Shown: positions 40,788 through 44,766 of the stretch, in pieces
Position numbering within the stretch: the first letter of the stretch is position 1
Layout: each line of letters starts with the position of its first letter
Assembly: GCA_023270155.1 (NCBI GenBank)
Contig: JAGLTB010000001.1
Location: 1 to 44,766 of the forward strand
Length of the DNA: 44,766 nt
Source of the DNA: Candidatus Heimdallarchaeota archaeon
GTDB taxonomy: Archaea > Asgardarchaeota > Heimdallarchaeia > Heimdallarchaeales > Heimdallarchaeaceae
Reading direction: 5' to 3'
Notes under the pieces: model-generated
Databases searched by the model: none
What the model was told of the DNA's origin: nothing
What the model saw: only the letters and a program-made list of their open reading frames with translations
Program-made: the position numbers and the translations under genes

Positions 40788-42164
40788 CTAATATGATGTT
40801 ACTGATACATCAGGTTCTTTGTCATCCATTTTAGGTCTAATTTCGTTCCAAATTTTCTTAATTGTATCAGCTTCGTCTGGATGAGCATAAACCCTAACAA
40901 GTGTAAATAATGAACGATAAGCTTTTGGACCAGAAAAAGTGGTTATATACGTTGTAGTGTTTAATGCTTCATTTAACGTGAAAGACTTTGTTCCAAACCT
41001 AATTCGATTATAGGGATCATAGATATAGATATTAGACGCTTGAAATTCTTGCTCATTGATTGTTGATAATTTGTAAGTTGAATCAATCTTCATTTTGTTC
41101 TCCAACACTATGTTGTTTTCATTACAATATTGTTCAACCTTCTTGATGAATGATTCTTCTGCTGTTAACTTGCATAATCCTTCAACCGTTATACCTAGAT
41201 TTTCCGCAGTAGATTCATCAATTATCTTTTCGAATACAGATTTGTATAATCGTCTATCAAACAAATCCTTAACTAATGATTTTGCTTTAGCAAGTTCTTC
41301 CGATTTACTTGAAAATATCTCTCCAACCAATGTGTATTCATTTAGATAAGTATATTCAGCAAGGTCATGGGTGCGTTCTATTAGATTCAATGGCTCACAA
41401 GCTTCTCTTAACATTTCATGTATTGTGATATCAGCTGCACGCGATGTTTTGTGAAAATACACATTCTTGTACTCAAAGAAACGACCAATGAGTGATGAGT
41501 AAATATCATCTAAACACTTCCAATTATAATGAATGGCATCTTTATCAAGATGTTTTTGTATTGTGGTGTTGTTAATGATTCTATTTACTGCTATAATACC
41601 AAAATGTAATGTTCCTGCAAAGAAAGAATCTCTTAGCATAAAATCTAATCTATCGGCACCTAGTGCTCCTTGAATTAAGGGATGTAGAAGATAATCTTTG
41701 CCTTCCCAAATATCCATTAATGTTTGTGGTTTAGTAAATTCCTCTATTGTAGGACGCAAAATATCTGATTTAATCATTTTATCTCTATGTACATCATGTC
41801 CGTGTGGTGCATCAGGATAAACGCGTTTAAAGACTACGTCATCATATGTGTGACTGAAGGGTCCGTGGCCAATATCATGTAAAAGACCTGCTAAACGAGC
41901 TAGTTGGGTTTTTTCAACTGCATCATCGTCTTTCCTAAAAACTTCTTCAGCATATTTTCCTGCTAAATACATAACACCAACGCTGTGAGTAAATCTAGAA
42001 TGTATTGCTGATGGATAAACTTGTCTAACACCAGATAATTGGCTAATCCATCTTAATCTTTGGAAAATAGGTGAATCAATAATTTTATTTTCCAGCTTTG
42101 TCATGCGTATTTCATCATAGATTGGATCACGAATTGTGCGAACAAAGTTTAAAACGTCTCTCAT
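40788..42164 (-). CDS. HD-domain phosphohydrolase (dGTPase/SAMHD1-like)
   Basis: The 458-residue protein has the HD signature: H-SRFTHSVGVMYLAG near 55-70 and LLHDIGHGPFSHTYD near 93-107. Further metal and substrate residues are in LGADRLDFMLRDSFFAG near 168-184. The layout matches the family of SAMHD1-like nucleoside-triphosphate hydrolases and archaeal homologues, which hydrolyse dNTPs or dGTP. The C-terminal part is helical and unassigned. GAGGAAT precedes the ATG. It is monocistronic, downstream of tRNA-Ala. Confidence 0.92.
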   Translation of the reverse strand: MRDVLNFVRTIRDPIYDEIRMTKLENKIIDSPIFQRLRWISQLSGVRQVYPSAIHSRFTHSVGVMYLAGKYAEEVFRKDDDAVEKTQLARLAGLLHDIGHGPFSHTYDDVVFKRVYPDAPHGHDVHRDKMIKSDILRPTIEEFTKPQTLMDIWEGKDYLLHPLIQGALGADRLDFMLRDSFFAGTLHFGIIAVNRIINNTTIQKHLDKDAIHYNWKCLDDIYSSLIGRFFEYKNVYFHKTSRAADITIHEMLREACEPLNLIERTHDLAEYTYLNEYTLVGEIFSSKSEELAKAKSLVKDLFDRRLYKSVFEKIIDESTAENLGITVEGLCKLTAEESFIKKVEQYCNENNIVLENKMKIDSTYKLSTINEQEFQASNIYIYDPYNRIRFGTKSFTLNEALNTTTYITTFSGPKAYRSLFTLVRVYAHPDEADTIKKIWNEIRPKMDDKEPDVSVTSY

Positions 42165-42306
42165 AATGATTCCTCGCTATTATGTATGTTTATTTAATAT
42201 TATAATTATTTAATCTTTCCGCTTTTAACTAAAATCGCGACAAAAATGGTTTAATATGCTTTTTCTCAAAAATGGTACTGATTTATCTTCGAAAAAAAAG
42301 TTTTAA

Positions 42307-42383
42307 TGGTGGACCGACCGGGATTTGAACCCGGGGCCACTTCGTTGCGAACGAAGCGATCTACCAGGCTGATCTATCGGCCC
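42307..42383 (-). tRNA. tRNA-Ala (CGC), CCA encoded
   Basis: Minus-strand gene with acceptor GGGCCGA/TCGGTCC including the G3-U70 identity pair of alanine tRNA. D stem GATC/GATC, anticodon stem CTTCG/CGAAG around TTCGCAA (anticodon CGC), T arm CCGGG/CCCGG around TTCAAAT, A73 and encoded CCA. No intron. Confidence 0.95.
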
Positions 42384-42492
42384 AGATTAAGCTAAAATGC
42401 AATCAGTAAAGAGTTTTTTAAACTTTGTTTAATTAAAATAAATTCAATATATGGTTACAAAGGAAGGAAAAAATTAGGGAGAATTTATAGAA

Positions 42493-42906
42493 TCATCCCG
42501 AACTTTTAACTCGCATGATTTTTCTTCTACCTATTACATTCCAATATTCAACTTCAGAACCCTCCTGAATTAGACTTTTCAAATCTTCCTCTGGTGGGAG
42601 CGCTGATTCAAAGGTATCGTATGTTTCAAGATCCATTAATTGAACACTATCTCCACCTAAAGAGATAACCTGAGCGTTTCTCTTATCGATAATTGGTGAT
42701 TGCAATTTCAAATCACCAGGAATAGAAATTTCTGTTTTGCTTCCTGTAAAGATGTTTTCAATCTTGATTCTACATTTTGTGTGTCCATGTTTTCCAGACT
42801 TTGATTTCTCAATTCCACGAACAAGGTAAACTTCATCATTATGGATAATGTGAAAACCCTCTTTGATTTGTCCTGCTCTAACGGGTTTGATGTCCTGTTC
42901 TGACAT
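42493..42906 (-). CDS. eif5a: Translation initiation factor aIF5A
   Basis: IF5A helps stalled ribosomes form peptide bonds, and needs a modified lysine. The 137-residue archaeal form has the SH3-like N-domain with KSGKHGHTKCRI; K39 in GKHGH is the hypusine (or deoxyhypusine) site. The C-terminal OB domain (about 75-137) contains VISLGGDSVQLMDLETYDTFE. GGAGA precedes the ATG. It sits downstream of S12 on the same strand, an unusual place, with a gap of 132 bases. Confidence 0.96.
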   Translation of the reverse strand: MSEQDIKPVRAGQIKEGFHIIHNDEVYLVRGIEKSKSGKHGHTKCRIKIENIFTGSKTEISIPGDLKLQSPIIDKRNAQVISLGGDSVQLMDLETYDTFESALPPEEDLKSLIQEGSEVEYWNVIGRRKIMRVKSSG

Positions 42907-43038
42907 AATAATCTCCTTTTTTATCTCTATTAATATAATTGCAACTAAAGTCTATTTAAAGGATTGTGGTTATTATCTAGGATAATAAATTAATTAAATA
43001 AAAAAATTCCAACAATCGTGTAATTTAGAACACGATAT

Positions 43039-43482
43039 TTATCTTTGAGGTTTCGATTTGCGTCCTATAACAATTTGGTTAATAGCTATGCCATTTACGT
43101 GTGTAACTTGCCATTTAACACCTGGTAAATCGCCCATAGCTCCTTTTTGAGCTCCCCCTATACTACATACCATTACTTCATCATGCTCATCGATATAAAG
43201 AAGACCTCCATCATGAGGAACAAAAGCACCAACCTGTTTTCCATTTTTAGTGAGTCTAACTCGAACACATTTTCTCATAGCAGAATTGGGTTGTTTACTT
43301 TCTACACCATATTTCTCTACAACAATACCTCTTGCTGCAGGTGCCCCCTCTAAAGGATCGGTTTTCTTATCTAATCTTAACATTCTTCTCTTATAATGGA
43401 TATCTTTCCATCGGAAGTGTTTTCTTTTGTTTTTTAGCTTTCGAGCAGCAAATTCGCCCTTTGGACTTTTTGAACCAGTCAT
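43039..43482 (-). CDS. rps12: Small ribosomal subunit protein S12 (uS12)
   Basis: The 147-residue protein shows archaeal S12 motifs: [19 protein letters not shown] start, the [32 protein letters not shown] core (in pieces at about 44-75) and [16 protein letters not shown]. The conserved loop KQPNSAMRK contributes to decoding. GTGATTT precedes the ATG. It follows the RNA polymerase A'' gene by 135 bases on the same strand; the usual archaeal genes L30e and NusA between them are absent, as are S7 and EF-1A after it. Confidence 0.97.
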   Translation of the reverse strand: MTGSKSPKGEFAARKLKNKRKHFRWKDIHYKRRMLRLDKKTDPLEGAPAARGIVVEKYGVESKQPNSAMRKCVRVRLTKNGKQVGAFVPHDGGLLYIDEHDEVMVCSIGGAQKGAMGDLPGVKWQVTHVNGIAINQIVIGRKSKPQR

Positions 43483-43617
43483 CTTAAATCACGTATTATC
43501 TCGGAATTATTAATATTTACGACTGTAGATATTTTACTATCAACAAGTCATCCCACTTACAATTTTAATAAAAACTTTCTGTTCACTAACCGTTAATAGA
43601 AAAGGAAAAAGTGAGAG

Positions 43618-44766
<1,149 letters not shown>

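Overview
The window looks like a piece of an Asgard archaeal chromosome, probably close to the Heimdallarchaeia; that finer placement is inference. The DNA is AT-rich. The information-processing genes are archaeal: RNA polymerase subunits Rpo3 and A'', TFB, a four-OB-fold RPA, the RFC small subunit, Orc1/Cdc6, P0/P1 stalk proteins, aIF5A, L18e, NOG1 and PAC2. Mixed with them are features typical of Asgards: a Ras-like small GTPase next to a roadblock protein, and a stand-alone homologue of the eukaryotic oligosaccharyltransferase subunit OSTC/OST3-OST6. All four tRNA genes encode their 3' CCA. Promoters resemble archaeal BRE/TATA elements, and many starts are preceded by GGTG/GGAG Shine-Dalgarno motifs.

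Layout. 1-340: 3' end of 23S rRNA, with no 5S gene following. 491-3328: a membrane-anchored HerA/VirB4-type ATPase. 3470-5447: L1-P0-P1 operon with a possible L1-binding leader hairpin. 5522-9131 (minus): a tight five-gene signalling cassette (KaiC-like ATPase, roadblock/LC7, FIST sensor, small GTPase, Cys-motif protein), facing a divergent tandem winged-helix gene. 10133-12459: OSTC homologue, a RadB-like protein with ruined Walker motifs, a small membrane protein and NadE. 12536-17312: tRNA-Thr, a membrane-anchored extracellular protein, a winged-helix protein and RPA. 17461-20490: a tiny membrane peptide and a 971-residue glycosylation-prone surface protein. 20806-24790: a divergent TFB and a compact type IV pilus-like module (TadA ATPase plus a platform protein split over two genes). 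24930-29059: RFC-S, TruA, tRNA-Glu, winged helix, Cdc6 with an upstream repeat region, tRNA-Leu and a very short prepilin. 29263-35428: Rpo3, L18e, L13, S9, RtcA, then L3-L4-L23-L2. 35506-38516: PAC2, NOG1 and TrpRS, with a strong nested inverted repeat upstream of TrpRS. 38833-40783: two unrecognised proteins. 40788-44766 (minus): HD phosphohydrolase, tRNA-Ala, aIF5A, S12 and RNA polymerase A'' running off the end.

The best candidate for an undescribed system is the KaiC-roadblock-FIST-GTPase-Cys-motif cassette: it joins a ligand-sensing domain, a RecA-fold ATPase and a small GTPase with a roadblock partner in one translationally coupled operon. A second theme links a possible N-glycosylation subunit, a sequon-rich surface protein and a minimal pilus. 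Function statements rest on reading motifs by eye; no database search was possible.
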